DNA from: Treponema sp.
Lineage (GTDB): Bacteria > Spirochaetota > Spirochaetia > Treponematales > Breznakiellaceae
Length of the DNA stretch: 35,460 nucleotides
Assembly: GCA_009784775.1 (NCBI GenBank)
Contig: WQXQ01000009.1
Location: forward strand, 1-35,460
Direction: 5' to 3'
The notes beneath the pieces were generated by a model. The model ran no database searches, was not told the origin of the DNA, and worked only from the letters and a program-made list of their open reading frames with translations. Position numbers and translations under genes: made by a program. How positions within the stretch are numbered: position 1 is the first letter of the stretch; the number at the start of each line of letters is the position of its first letter. Positions 8,715-17,292 of the stretch are shown here, one piece after another.

Positions 8715-8786
8715 GTGTTAAAACCGCGTATTTTTGACCCCATTTTACCCCCCCCCCCCCCATATATAGCGTACTTTTTAGCATAA
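8715..8786 (+). other. Leader reading frame leading into the poly-C tract
   Basis: AAGGAG at 8704-8709 is followed after 5 nt by GTG. The frame encodes MLKPRIFDPIL and a run of five Pro, then with 14 C it ends at TAA 8784-8786. With 15 C (or 12 C) it would instead join without a stop to the outer-membrane protein frame and supply its missing start. This is the likely true 5' end of the gene that continues at 8813. Confidence 0.6.
8748..8761 (+). repeat. Homopolymeric tract of 14 C
   Basis: An uninterrupted run of 14 C between a good translation start and a signal-peptide-coding stretch. Such tracts change length by slipped-strand mispairing and act as on/off switches for surface proteins. 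A sequencing or assembly error in length is possible and would have the same effect on the reading frame. Confidence 0.95.
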
Positions 8787-8797
8787 TAGCGAAAACC

Positions 8798-8813
8798 ACG
8801 CTATATATAGCGT
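8798..8813. promoter_or_regulatory. 16-bp perfect palindrome
   Basis: ACGCTATATATAGCGT is its own reverse complement. A partial copy (ATATATAGCGT) lies at 8762-8772, directly after the poly-C tract. The palindrome could be an operator, or simply a coding stretch for the signal peptide (residues TLYIA in the outer-membrane protein frame). Confidence 0.3.
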
Positions 8814-9730
8814 TGGTCGGTTTTGCTCATAGTCTGCTTTTTGCGGAAGAACCGGAAGGTTTTGCCCTGGATATTGACCGCTACTATATGTCTGTCACCC
8901 CTAAAATCCTGGAGGATGGGGTACAGACCGACCTTTTGTTTGGCATGTTCTATACAGATGCCATGAAAATGGCATGGGAAATAAGGCTCCGTTCTGTGAA
9001 TGGAGCGGCAAACGATACCATAAACGATATTGAGGATTCTCTTCTTGCCCGTGAGCGGCAGGTGTATGAAGTGTTTTTTCTGCCGTTAGATTATCACTTT
9101 TTAAGAAAATCAGGTTTTACCCTTCGGGCAGGAGCAGGGGGGTATTATAACTATAATAAACTGTACGAGAATGGATTTTTTAACGACCGCGATTTATATT
9201 ACCCTGCCTATACTGAGGATCATTACAGCGCTTATACCAATGATTTTACCGGCCATGCGGCAGGCCCTTTGCTGGATATTGGCCTTGCCTACAGCGGTAA
9301 ATATATCAGCAGTTCCTTCTCTTTTGGCTGCGTGCCGTTTTATTATTTGAAACGAGACCAGTTATTGAAAATCACGCCATATATGAATCCCACTCCTGTA
9401 TATACTGTTTCAAGCGAGAGTACCAGCAGTCCCTATCTGTACCAGATTTTGGATGTGGCGGTTAATCTAAAATATGTCTCTTTGTTTTTTTCCTTGATCA
9501 ATGAATACAGCAGGCTGCAATATACGGCTGCGGAGATATCCGGCGCAACCGGAGAATGGACAAATCTTGAGGTGGAAAAAATTAATAAAACTTTTGCCCT
9601 GGAAATATCATTGCTTGTTAATTTGGGGAAAAGCGGTTTTATGCCGCAACTTGGTTATGGAAGGATATTTGACGAAGTAAGCGGCGGCGGCAATTATATG
9701 TTGTTTGGTGTGAAAAAATTATTATTTTAG
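8813..9730 (+). CDS. Outer-membrane beta-barrel protein, 5' end separated by a poly-C frame switch
   Basis: The mature part is about 290 residues, rich in alternating aromatic/hydrophobic strands and Gly/Tyr turns, and ends in ...FGVKKLLF. The terminal Phe is the usual signal for outer-membrane barrel insertion. No specific family was recognised. The frame is open upstream to a stop at 8735. The bases just before 8813 encode AKTTLYIALVGFAHSLLFA followed by EEPEG, which is a convincing signal peptide and cleavage site, yet no ATG, GTG or TTG lies in this frame between 8738 and the TTG at 8813. TTG 8813 falls inside the signal peptide and has no ribosome-binding site. The missing start is most likely the GTG at 8715, out of frame by one base across the 14-C tract. 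The next gene starts 9 bp after the stop. Confidence 0.75.
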   Translation: MVGFAHSLLFAEEPEGFALDIDRYYMSVTPKILEDGVQTDLLFGMFYTDAMKMAWEIRLRSVNGAANDTINDIEDSLLARERQVYEVFFLPLDYHFLRKSGFTLRAGAGGYYNYNKLYENGFFNDRDLYYPAYTEDHYSAYTNDFTGHAAGPLLDIGLAYSGKYISSSFSFGCVPFYYLKRDQLLKITPYMNPTPVYTVSSESTSSPYLYQILDVAVNLKYVSLFFSLINEYSRLQYTAAEISGATGEWTNLEVEKINKTFALEISLLVNLGKSGFMPQLGYGRIFDEVSGGGNYMLFGVKKLLF

Positions 9731-9739
9731 GAGTACAAA

Positions 9740-12700
9740 ATGAAAAACAAAGTGTTAATTGTTTGTAGTGTATTGGCAGCACTGAGTGTGGGCGCTTGTA
9801 TTATGTCTGTGGATGATACAAAACCCGCTGCCGGCGAAACAATACGATATGCCGCTGAATTCCGCGGTGAATGGATACGCATGGATACCGGCGACCGCTG
9901 GTACATCAGCGGGAGTTCGATAAACGTAAACGGCGCAGCTTTATCTCTGGATGTAACGCTGCAAAGAACATCCGAGAATGTAGTAACAGCGCAGGCGGGC
10001 TCCAATAAATATACTCTTTTTGCGGCACGAGTTGCCAATGCCAGTTTCAATGCAAAGATAGAATATATTGACGGAAACGGCGCCGCTCAAAACAGGGTAA
10101 GCCGCGATTTAATTGGTACTGACGGGCAGCGGTTTATAGTAAAGCCTCGAAACCAACCGGATTTGGAGCAAATCGTGGAACCCGATCCTGTTACCGGTGA
10201 AATAAAAGTTGAAGGCATAATCCCCTGTGATACGGTAGATATAATTCCGGTTGATCCTGACTGGAACGATGTAACTGTAGGGCTTACTCCCGGTTTTGGC
10301 GAAGATCAAAATATGGGCGTTATTCCGCTTACGCATGGGGATAATTTCAAAGTATCGCTTATTGCGGATTATGCTGTTTCTGATATCTATGCGGATGGTA
10401 CTTCCCGTACCTATACATTTGAACTTGAAAATATCGGGACAACTGTTTGCGGAGAAACACGTCTGGAAGTATCCTGGGACAGTGATGATTTTTCTTTTAT
10501 TGGCGGTTCGGTCAGAGAAGATTATACCAATATCATTCCCGGAGAAAAAAAACAACTTACTTTAACCCTTGCTTCATTACCGATTGAAACTGAAACAAAA
10601 AACAAGGAATTTGAAATTAAAATCAGAAATTATGATTCCGTATCAATGAACATTAGAGAATGGGATGATGTGGTTTCGGTCAATTTTTATAATGCTTCGG
10701 TACCATTCCATTTTAGATCAGAAAAACAGGTTCAGGGCGTTATTAAAGCAAAGAATGGCAGGAGTTATTATTTTAAGACACAGGGTTCGGCAGGTAATTA
10801 TACTGCTATAATAAATGTACCCTGGTCAAAAGACGAATATACCATAGCATTTTTGGGTGCAACAATAGAATCTGGTTCCGCTACCAAGTATTCATTTGCA
10901 GTAGATGATCTGCCGCCATCGGATTGGAGTATGGTGGATATGTGGGAATTTTTAGGTGCCTATAAACCTGCTAATGCGTATGAATATTCAGCGCCTGTTC
11001 TGAACCTTGTTTCAGGCGAACGATCATTTATGGGTTATCTTGCCGGTGACAGTATTGATTATTACAAGGTTAAACTGGGTACACTGTCTGAAATGCGGCA
11101 GCGTACGGTTACTTTTCACGCCAATGGCGCTGACGGAGCAGCTCCGGCGGCTGTTACCAGGGAATATGGCACTGATATACAGCTTCCCGGTCAGGGTGTT
11201 ATGGCAAAAAGCGGATATCTTTTTGCCGGTTGGAATAGCAGTAGTTCCGGCGCCGGTATACACTATGATGCTGATTCTTTTTACACCATTAGCGGCGACG
11301 TTATCCTGTATGCGCAATGGGGTATTTCCTGCACGGTAATGTTTGACGCCGATGGGGGAATCGGCATAGTCCCGATGCCCATAACTGTTGTTTCAGGTAC
11401 CGGCATACAACTGCCCGATCAAGGTGAGCTGACAAAAGATGGGTATGTTTTTACCGGCTGGAGTTCCGGTACCCATCACAACGCCGGTTCCATTTACATA
11501 ATTACCGGTAACGTTACTCTCTATGCGGTATGGTTACCTGTTTACGCTGTTGTGTACGATGCCAATGGCGGTAGCGGGACAATGGCAAATACCCATTTTA
11601 TTGCCGGCGAATCGCAAAACCTGCGGGAAAACGCCTTTACCCGCACTGGTTATACCTTTATGGGCTGGGCTGTTTCTGATTCCGGTCTGGTTACATACAC
11701 AAACGGACAGAGTGTCAGTAATCTGACCACTACGGCGGGAGCTGCAATAACGCTGTATGCAGTGTGGAACGCCAATATTTACATGGTGGTCTACCATGCC
11801 AATGGCGGCAGCGGGTCTATGGGAAATTCCAGCTTTATCTACGATATATCGCAAAACCTGCGACCCAATACTTTTACCAATGCCGATTATATATTTGTGG
11901 GTTGGGCGGATTCCTCTGCCGGAATGGTGGTATACTCAGACGAAGAGAGCGTCAACAATCTGACCGCTGCGGCGGGAGGTACGGTAACACTGTACGCGGT
12001 ATGGACTGTCAGAACATTCTTGGTAGCTTACGATCCCAATGGCGGTAGCGGCAGCATGGAAAATTCCAGCTTTACCTACGGCACGCCGCAAAACCTTCAG
12101 GCAAACACCTTTACCCGTATCGGTTATTTTTTCGCCGGTTGGGCGACATCCGCAGCCGGACCAATGGTATATACAAATGAGCAGAGTGTGAGTAATCTGA
12201 CAGCGGCCGCAGGAGGCACTGTAACACTGTATGCAGTATGGACCGGCAATGCCTATATGGTTGCCTACAATGCCAATGGTGGCACAGGAAATATGGAAAA
12301 CTCCAATTTAACTTACGGCACACCGCAAAATCTGCGCATGAACACCTTAACCTGTACGAATTTTGTTTTTGCCGGCTGGGCAACTGATCCTGCCGGAACA
12401 GTAGTATACGTAAACGGAGAAAGTGTCAGCAATCTCACAACTACGGCAGGAGCGACAATTGCGTTGTATGCAATATGGACTCCTGTCTACACCGTGGCTT
12501 ACAATGCCAATGGCGGCACCGGGAGTATGAGCAATTCCAATTTTACCTATGGCGTACCGCAAAATCTTAGGACAAACACCTTTACCCGAACTAATTACAT
12601 CTTCATGGGCTGGGCAGAATCCGCTTTTGGTCAGGTGGTATATACAGATGGAGAAAGTGTCAGCAACTTGACGGCGGCGGCAGGAGTAACGGTAACATTG

Positions 12701-14701
12701 TTTGCAGTGTGGGTGCAAAGCTACACAGTAGTTTACCATGCTAACGGCGGAAGCGGTTCTATGGGAAATTCTATTTTTCCTTACGGCATATCCCGGAATC
12801 TGCGTGCAAACACCTTTACGTACCCCGGTTACTCATTCGCAGGTTGGACAACATCTGAATCCGGTACTGTGGTATATACAGATGCAGAGAGTGTCAGCGA
12901 TCTGACAGCTATGGCAGGAGGCATTGTAACATTGTATGCGGTTTGGACTGGTAATCCCTATACTGTTACTTACAATGCCAACGGCGGAAATGGTTCTATG
13001 GAAACTTCCGGTTTTACCTATGGCGTATTACAAAATCTGCCGGAAAATACTTTTTCACTTACCAACTATAGGTTCATTGGCTGGGCTGTTTCTCCTTCCG
13101 GCACTGTCGTATACACAGACGGACAGAATGTCAGCAATCTGACTACAGAGGCCGCAGTAACGCTGTACGCGGTTTGGGCTCCTGTCTACATAGTGGCGTA
13201 TGATGCCAATGGCGGCAGCGGTTCTATGGAAAATTCCAGCTTTGCATACGGAGTACCGGGAAATTTGCGGGCAAACACCTTTACGCTTACAAACTATGCC
13301 CTGGTGGGCTGGGCTGCTTCTGCTGCCGGTCCGGTTGTATATACGGATATGCAAAGCATAAGCAACCTGACTGCTGTACCGGGGGCTGTGATAACTATAT
13401 ATGCAGTATGGTCTCCTGCTTACACAGTCGTATACAATGCTAACGGCGGAATTGGTTTTATGGAAGATTCCAGCTTTACCTACGGTGTCCCAGGAAATCT
13501 GCAGGTTAATACTTATACCCGCACAGACTTTGCCTTCAGGGGTTGGGCTGTTTCCGATTCTGATCCGGTTGTGTACACAGACGCGCAAAGTATTATGAAC
13601 CTGACAGATACACCGGGGGATGTGATAACGTTATACGCGGTATGGCTTCCGATTGTTCCCGGCAGCACTCTTGCCGAAAAATTGGCCTGGTTACAAACAA
13701 ATGCCGAAAGTAATGTTGATTATCTCATTGAAGTAACCGCTAACGAAAGCATTACTTCCCATACCCTTTTCTACAGCGGAAGAACCAATATAGGAATTAT
13801 TCTGAGAAGTGCTGCGGCGCGTACCATTAGTTTGTCATCCAATGGATCATTGTTTACCATAAGTAGCGGAGCAACGCTTACTTTGGAAGATAATATTACT
13901 TTTAATGGAAGAAGCAATAATAATGATTCATTAATTCGTATAAGTGGAGGCGGAAGATTCATCATGAACGGAGGCAATATCTCCGGAAATACAAACTATC
14001 ACAATGCCAACTCAGCTGTCTCCGTTAACGCCCACGGCAGTGGAGTGTATGTAAACACCGGCGGAACCTTCATCATGAATGGCGGAAATATTTCCAATAA
14101 TGTGGCTTCCACCCGCTCTATCTACAGCAATAGCTATGCTACCTCTTATGGTGGCGGGGTGTATGTAAACACCAACGGAACCTTTATAATGAACAGCGGC
14201 GAAATCTCCGGCAATAATAGAGCTACTTCCGAAGTTACAGCCTTCAGCTATGCTACCTCTTATGGCGGCGGTGTATATGTAACTGGCGGAACCTTCATCA
14301 TGAACGGTGGGAGAATCTCTGGTAATAGAGTTGCTTCCAACGCTACCTCCTCAACACAGGCAGGCCGTTCTATTGCCTACGGCGGCGGAGTATATGCAAC
14401 CGGTGGAACCTTCACTATGAATGGCGGGACCATCTCCGGTACGGCATCCTCCGATAATGCTAATACCAATAGATGGGATTACCATGCTTCCTATGGCGGC
14501 GGCGTGTATACCAGTGGCGGAACTTTCAGAATAACCAACGGAACAATCTCAGGATCATCCATCGGAGCCGGCTCTAATTATGGCGCAGCACTGTATGGCA
14601 GTGCTCAATACGGCACATTTAACGGCGACACATGGCGCAGTAATGGCGGTCTGAACACAACCAACAACACCATCCGGGTGGTGAATGGGGTGTTGCAGTA
14701 A
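9740..14701 (+). CDS. Giant surface lipoprotein with InlB-type repeats and beta-helix C-terminus
   Basis: A 1653-residue lipoprotein. The signal peptide ends in the lipobox SVGAC (Cys20). Residues about 210-310 look like a CARDB/Ig-like beta-sandwich (FELENIG, PGEKKQLTLTL). From about 455 to 1300 there are 11 repeats of the Listeria-Bacteroides (InlB B / Flg_new) type: two divergent copies, then nine of about 78 residues with YxANGGxGxM ... FxGWA ... VYT ... SVSNLT ... VTLYAVW. The C-terminal third (about 1330-1630) has six short repeats of the form GGTFIMNGGxISGN separated by GGGVYV, the pattern of a right-handed parallel beta-helix. No catalytic motif or barrel anchor is seen. An adhesin or surface polymer-binding role is inferred. 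The ATG follows TAGGAG, which overlaps the stop of the outer-membrane protein gene, so expression may depend on the upstream switch. Confidence 0.88.
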   Translation: MKNKVLIVCSVLAALSVGACIMSVDDTKPAAGETIRYAAEFRGEWIRMDTGDRWYISGSSINVNGAALSLDVTLQRTSENVVTAQAGSNKYTLFAARVANASFNAKIEYIDGNGAAQNRVSRDLIGTDGQRFIVKPRNQPDLEQIVEPDPVTGEIKVEGIIPCDTVDIIPVDPDWNDVTVGLTPGFGEDQNMGVIPLTHGDNFKVSLIADYAVSDIYADGTSRTYTFELENIGTTVCGETRLEVSWDSDDFSFIGGSVREDYTNIIPGEKKQLTLTLASLPIETETKNKEFEIKIRNYDSVSMNIREWDDVVSVNFYNASVPFHFRSEKQVQGVIKAKNGRSYYFKTQGSAGNYTAIINVPWSKDEYTIAFLGATIESGSATKYSFAVDDLPPSDWSMVDMWEFLGAYKPANAYEYSAPVLNLVSGERSFMGYLAGDSIDYYKVKLGTLSEMRQRTVTFHANGADGAAPAAVTREYGTDIQLPGQGVMAKSGYLFAGWNSSSSGAGIHYDADSFYTISGDVILYAQWGISCTVMFDADGGIGIVPMPITVVSGTGIQLPDQGELTKDGYVFTGWSSGTHHNAGSIYIITGNVTLYAVWLPVYAVVYDANGGSGTMANTHFIAGESQNLRENAFTRTGYTFMGWAVSDSGLVTYTNGQSVSNLTTTAGAAITLYAVWNANIYMVVYHANGGSGSMGNSSFIYDISQNLRPNTFTNADYIFVGWADSSAGMVVYSDEESVNNLTAAAGGTVTLYAVWTVRTFLVAYDPNGGSGSMENSSFTYGTPQNLQANTFTRIGYFFAGWATSAAGPMVYTNEQSVSNLTAAAGGTVTLYAVWTGNAYMVAYNANGGTGNMENSNLTYGTPQNLRMNTLTCTNFVFAGWATDPAGTVVYVNGESVSNLTTTAGATIALYAIWTPVYTVAYNANGGTGSMSNSNFTYGVPQNLRTNTFTRTNYIFMGWAESAFGQVVYTDGESVSNLTAAAGVTVTLFAVWVQSYTVVYHANGGSGSMGNSIFPYGISRNLRANTFTYPGYSFAGWTTSESGTVVYTDAESVSDLTAMAGGIVTLYAVWTGNPYTVTYNANGGNGSMETSGFTYGVLQNLPENTFSLTNYRFIGWAVSPSGTVVYTDGQNVSNLTTEAAVTLYAVWAPVYIVAYDANGGSGSMENSSFAYGVPGNLRANTFTLTNYALVGWAASAAGPVVYTDMQSISNLTAVPGAVITIYAVWSPAYTVVYNANGGIGFMEDSSFTYGVPGNLQVNTYTRTDFAFRGWAVSDSDPVVYTDAQSIMNLTDTPGDVITLYAVWLPIVPGSTLAEKLAWLQTNAESNVDYLIEVTANESITSHTLFYSGRTNIGIILRSAAARTISLSSNGSLFTISSGATLTLEDNITFNGRSNNNDSLIRISGGGRFIMNGGNISGNTNYHNANSAVSVNAHGSGVYVNTGGTFIMNGGNISNNVASTRSIYSNSYATSYGGGVYVNTNGTFIMNSGEISGNNRATSEVTAFSYATSYGGGVYVTGGTFIMNGGRISGNRVASNATSSTQAGRSIAYGGGVYATGGTFTMNGGTISGTASSDNANTNRWDYHASYGGGVYTSGGTFRITNGTISGSSIGAGSNYGAALYGSAQYGTFNGDTWRSNGGLNTTNNTIRVVNGVLQ
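11541..13650 (+). repeat. Nine tandem approximately 235-bp intragenic repeats
   Basis: The nine full-length InlB-type units are recognisable at DNA level, each with a GCCAATGGCGG-like core (for example near 11561, 11799, 12031, 12267, 12505, 12739, 12976, 13204 and 13440). Spacing is about 230-240 bp. Copies are diverged enough that recent expansion is not obvious, but recombination between them could change copy number. Confidence 0.85.
13930..14600 (+). repeat. Six beta-helix repeats in the lipoprotein tail
   Basis: Related coding units with the core ACCTTCATCATGAACGG occur six times with variable Ser/Thr/Asn/Ala-rich spacers. They encode GG-x-F-x-M-N-G-G-x-I-S-G-N coils. Unit spacing is irregular (about 80-130 bp). 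Confidence 0.8.
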
Positions 14702-14740
14702 AAAAGTGACGGTTGCCATCTATATCTGCGGCCATTGTTT

Positions 14741-14749
14741 TGGTATACT
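14741..14749 (+). promoter_or_regulatory. Extended -10 promoter of mnmA
   Basis: TGGTATACT (TG at 14741-14742, TATACT at 14744-14749). The expected start of transcription is about 14756, only a few bases before the mnmA ATG pair at 14759/14762. The upstream 16 bp are shared with 8282-8297. Confidence 0.6.
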
Positions 14750-14761
14750 GACAGGCAGATG

Positions 14762-15799
14762 ATGCATACGCAAGCCCTTATTGCCATGTCTGGCGGGGTG
14801 GACAGTTCTGTTGCCGCTGCGCTCATGCTTGCACAAGGCTATGAGTGTATCGGCATAACGCTCAAGCTGCAGCCGTTTGCGGCCGGAGACGCAGATGATG
14901 CACAGTCGGTTGCGTCCGATTTGGGTATACCGCATCACATAGTTGATTTTTCCGCTGATTTTGACCGGCAGGTAATGCAATATTTTATCAAAACCTATGA
15001 ACAGGGAGAAACACCCAATCCCTGTATCGTCTGTAACCGTTACATTAAATTCGGCGCGCTTATGACACAGGCGCAGCAGCTTAACTGTGACTGCCTTGCG
15101 ACCGGCCACTATGCCCGCATTGCACATGACCCCGTCAGTAAACGGTTTTTGCTGCAGAAATCCGTTGATGCCAAAAAAGATCAAAGTTATGTATTGTACT
15201 GCCTGAGTCAGGAGCAGCTTGGGCGTGCCCGGTTTCCTCTGGGGGAACTTTCCAAACAGCAGGTGCGTGCCATTGCCGAGCAAAAACAGTTCGTCAATAA
15301 CGCAAAGGCGGAAAGCCAGGACATCTGTTTTGTTCCCGATGGCGACTATGCCGGTTTTATTGAATCGTATACCGGCAAAACCTGGCCGCCGGGAGATATT
15401 ATCGATCTTGAAGGAAAAACGCTGGGCAGGCATAAAGGTATAATCCGCTACACCATCGGCCAGCGCCGGGGACTGGGAGTTGCGGTTAATACGCCGCTGT
15501 ATGTTGCCGCAAAATCAGTTGCGAATAACACCGTTACCCTTGGCCCGGATTCAAGCCTGTACCGCAAAAGCCTCATTGCCAGAGACATTAACCTGATTGC
15601 CTGTGCCCGCATTGACAAGCAATTGCGCATAACGGTTAAAACCCGCTACCTTCAGGCAGAACAACCGGCCATTGCCGAACAAACCGGCGAAGATGAGTTG
15701 TGTATCACTTTTGATTCTCCCCAGCGGGCCATTACGCCGGGACAGGCTGCGGTAATGTACGACGGAGACATTGTCATAGGCGGCGGAACCATTATGTAG
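14762..15799 (+). CDS. mnmA: tRNA-specific 2-thiouridylase MnmA
   Basis: Installs sulfur at C2 of the wobble uridine (U34) in tRNA-Lys, tRNA-Glu and tRNA-Gln using ATP and a sulfur relay. The 345-residue protein has the PP-loop SGGVDSS near the N-terminus, the first catalytic Cys (Cys88) in NPCIVCNR, the tRNA-binding HYAR motif, and the second catalytic Cys (Cys189) in SQDICFV. YTIGQRRGLGV and a C-terminal barrel follow. The size is typical. The frame extends to a TTG at 14735, but that lies inside the promoter. The family usually starts a few residues before AMSGGVDSS, which favours ATG 14762 (or 14759). Either start gives an almost leaderless mRNA. It stands as a single gene between the lipoprotein and the chemosensory operon. 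Confidence 0.95.
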   Translation: MHTQALIAMSGGVDSSVAAALMLAQGYECIGITLKLQPFAAGDADDAQSVASDLGIPHHIVDFSADFDRQVMQYFIKTYEQGETPNPCIVCNRYIKFGALMTQAQQLNCDCLATGHYARIAHDPVSKRFLLQKSVDAKKDQSYVLYCLSQEQLGRARFPLGELSKQQVRAIAEQKQFVNNAKAESQDICFVPDGDYAGFIESYTGKTWPPGDIIDLEGKTLGRHKGIIRYTIGQRRGLGVAVNTPLYVAAKSVANNTVTLGPDSSLYRKSLIARDINLIACARIDKQLRITVKTRYLQAEQPAIAEQTGEDELCITFDSPQRAITPGQAAVMYDGDIVIGGGTIM

Positions 15800-15830
15800 C
15801 ACAGGGGCCTTCCTTTTTGCTTGATTAAAG

Positions 15831-15838
15831 TGTATAAT
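15831..15838 (+). promoter_or_regulatory. -10 element for the chemosensory operon
   Basis: TGTATAAT with a perfect TATAAT at 15833-15838. No clear -35 was found at 16-18 bp. Transcription would start near 15845, giving an 18-nt leader before the cheW ATG at 15863. It is the only promoter-like sequence seen before the run of overlapping genes that ends at 25655. Confidence 0.5.
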
Positions 15839-15862
15839 GGCCTGATAATGATGGAAGCCGCA

Positions 15863-16282
15863 ATGTATGAAAAATACCTCATTTTTTCCATTTTGGGCCG
15901 GCAATATACCTTTCCATCACGGTTTATCGGCGAAATTGCCCTGTTCGATGCCGTATATCCCTTGCCGCTCGTACCCGCTTATGTACTGGGAGTTATCAAC
16001 CGGTATTCAATTCCGTATGCGTTGTTTGATATGAGCCTGATGCTGTTCAATACCCCAGGCCCGCGTAACAAGGTATTGGTTCTAAAAGATGATATTGATA
16101 GGATTGCATTTCTGATTGACGATGTCAGCGATATTGCTGATGTGCCGCAGGAGGAATTGTTTGCGGTAGAACAAAACGCGGAAATGGTTTCAGCCGCATT
16201 TAGCTGGAACGGTGATGATGTGTTTGTTCTTGATATCCAGCGTATTTTGAGCCAGATTACTGTGGAGGAGGAAATATTATGA
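15863..16282 (+). CDS. CheW-like chemosensory coupling protein
   Basis: A 139-residue single CheW domain that would link receptors to the CheA kinase of the same operon. It begins MYEKYLIFSILGRQYTFPS and has the typical core GVINRYSIPYALFD and a regulation segment DRIAFLIDDVSDI. Upstream in-frame starts (TTG 15821, ATG 15848, ATG 15851) lie in or next to the promoter; ATG 15863 gives the usual N-terminus and has a weak GGAAG ahead. It overlaps cheB by ATGA (16279-16282). Resemblance to WspB/WspD or FrzA/B-type couplers is inferred from the operon. Confidence 0.88.
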   Translation: MYEKYLIFSILGRQYTFPSRFIGEIALFDAVYPLPLVPAYVLGVINRYSIPYALFDMSLMLFNTPGPRNKVLVLKDDIDRIAFLIDDVSDIADVPQEELFAVEQNAEMVSAAFSWNGDDVFVLDIQRILSQITVEEEIL

Positions 16283-17292
16283 TAAAAACATTGATAGTCG
16301 ATGATAGTCCGCTGGTACGGACGATCATCAGGGATTTTCTTGAAAGTGACGGTTCCTTTCACATTGTTGGCGAGGCGGAAAACGGTCTGGATGGCGTAAA
16401 CAAGGCGCAGCAGCTTAATCCCGATCTGATTACCATGGATATTGAAATGCCGGTAATGAATGGATTGGAAGCTATCGAAAATATTAAAAAAAGTATGTCT
16501 GCCGCCATTGTTGTTATTACTACCGTTGATACGGCAAAGATGGCCTACGAGGCTACAGTGAAGGGCGCTCTTGAATTTTATCCCAAAGATTTATTTACCT
16601 CGCAGATGAGTGAACAGAAACAGCAGGAAATACTTGATACCCTCAAGCATATAGCAAGTATCAAGGGAAAAGATTCTGCGCAGCAGGATTCCGAATCGGA
16701 AGTGCGTATCGCATCGCGCCAGATCAATTGCGTTGTTATTGCCTCATCAACAGGAGGGCCGCAGGCGATAAGCCAGTTGTGTACGTTCCTTCCACGGGAA
16801 TTTCCCGTTCCTGTTGTGCTGGTACAGCACAATACATCAGGGTTCGACCGTGGTTTTGTGCAATGGCTTGACGGGTGTACCAATTTTCGGGTGCATCTTG
16901 TAGAAGAACATATGGTTCCTGTTAAAGGGATGTTGTATGTTGCGCCTACTGACAAACATCTTCTGATGAGTGCAACAGGTTTTTTGTTTGACAACGGAGA
17001 GCCGGTTCATAACCAAAAGCCCGCGGCGGATGTGTTGTTCAAAAGCGCGGCTGACTTGTACGGAGAATCGCTGGTGTCGGTGGTTCTTACCGGTATGGGA
17101 TGCGATGGCGCGGAAGGAACGCAGTATGTCAGGCAGGCCGGCGGTATAACCATCGCTCAGGACGAAGCTACGTCAATGATTTACGGTATGCCTCAGGCTG
17201 CCGCCGAAACCGGCTGTGTTGATATGGTGCTGTCACTGGAAGACATTGCAAATCAGTTGATATCGCTGACTAAAGGAAATAATGAAATATGA
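16279..17292 (+). CDS. cheB: Chemoreceptor methylesterase CheB
   Basis: Removes methyl groups from receptor glutamates. The receiver domain occupies residues 1-120 with the acidic pair in VDDSP, Asp54 in TMDIEMPVMNG, and TTVDT. A linker leads to the methylesterase domain (about 150-335). Its catalytic triad is visible as Ser157 (ASSTGGPQA), His184 (LVQHNT) and Asp276 (TGMGCDGAEG). The length is normal (337 residues). It overlaps cheW and cheR by ATGA, so stoichiometric translation is likely. Confidence 0.95.
   Translation: MIKTLIVDDSPLVRTIIRDFLESDGSFHIVGEAENGLDGVNKAQQLNPDLITMDIEMPVMNGLEAIENIKKSMSAAIVVITTVDTAKMAYEATVKGALEFYPKDLFTSQMSEQKQQEILDTLKHIASIKGKDSAQQDSESEVRIASRQINCVVIASSTGGPQAISQLCTFLPREFPVPVVLVQHNTSGFDRGFVQWLDGCTNFRVHLVEEHMVPVKGMLYVAPTDKHLLMSATGFLFDNGEPVHNQKPAADVLFKSAADLYGESLVSVVLTGMGCDGAEGTQYVRQAGGITIAQDEATSMIYGMPQAAAETGCVDMVLSLEDIANQLISLTKGNNEI

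Noticed and set aside
11541-13650. CRISPR-like array from the regular 235-bp repeats
   Set aside because: The repeats are protein-coding, much too long and translate into InlB-type domains.
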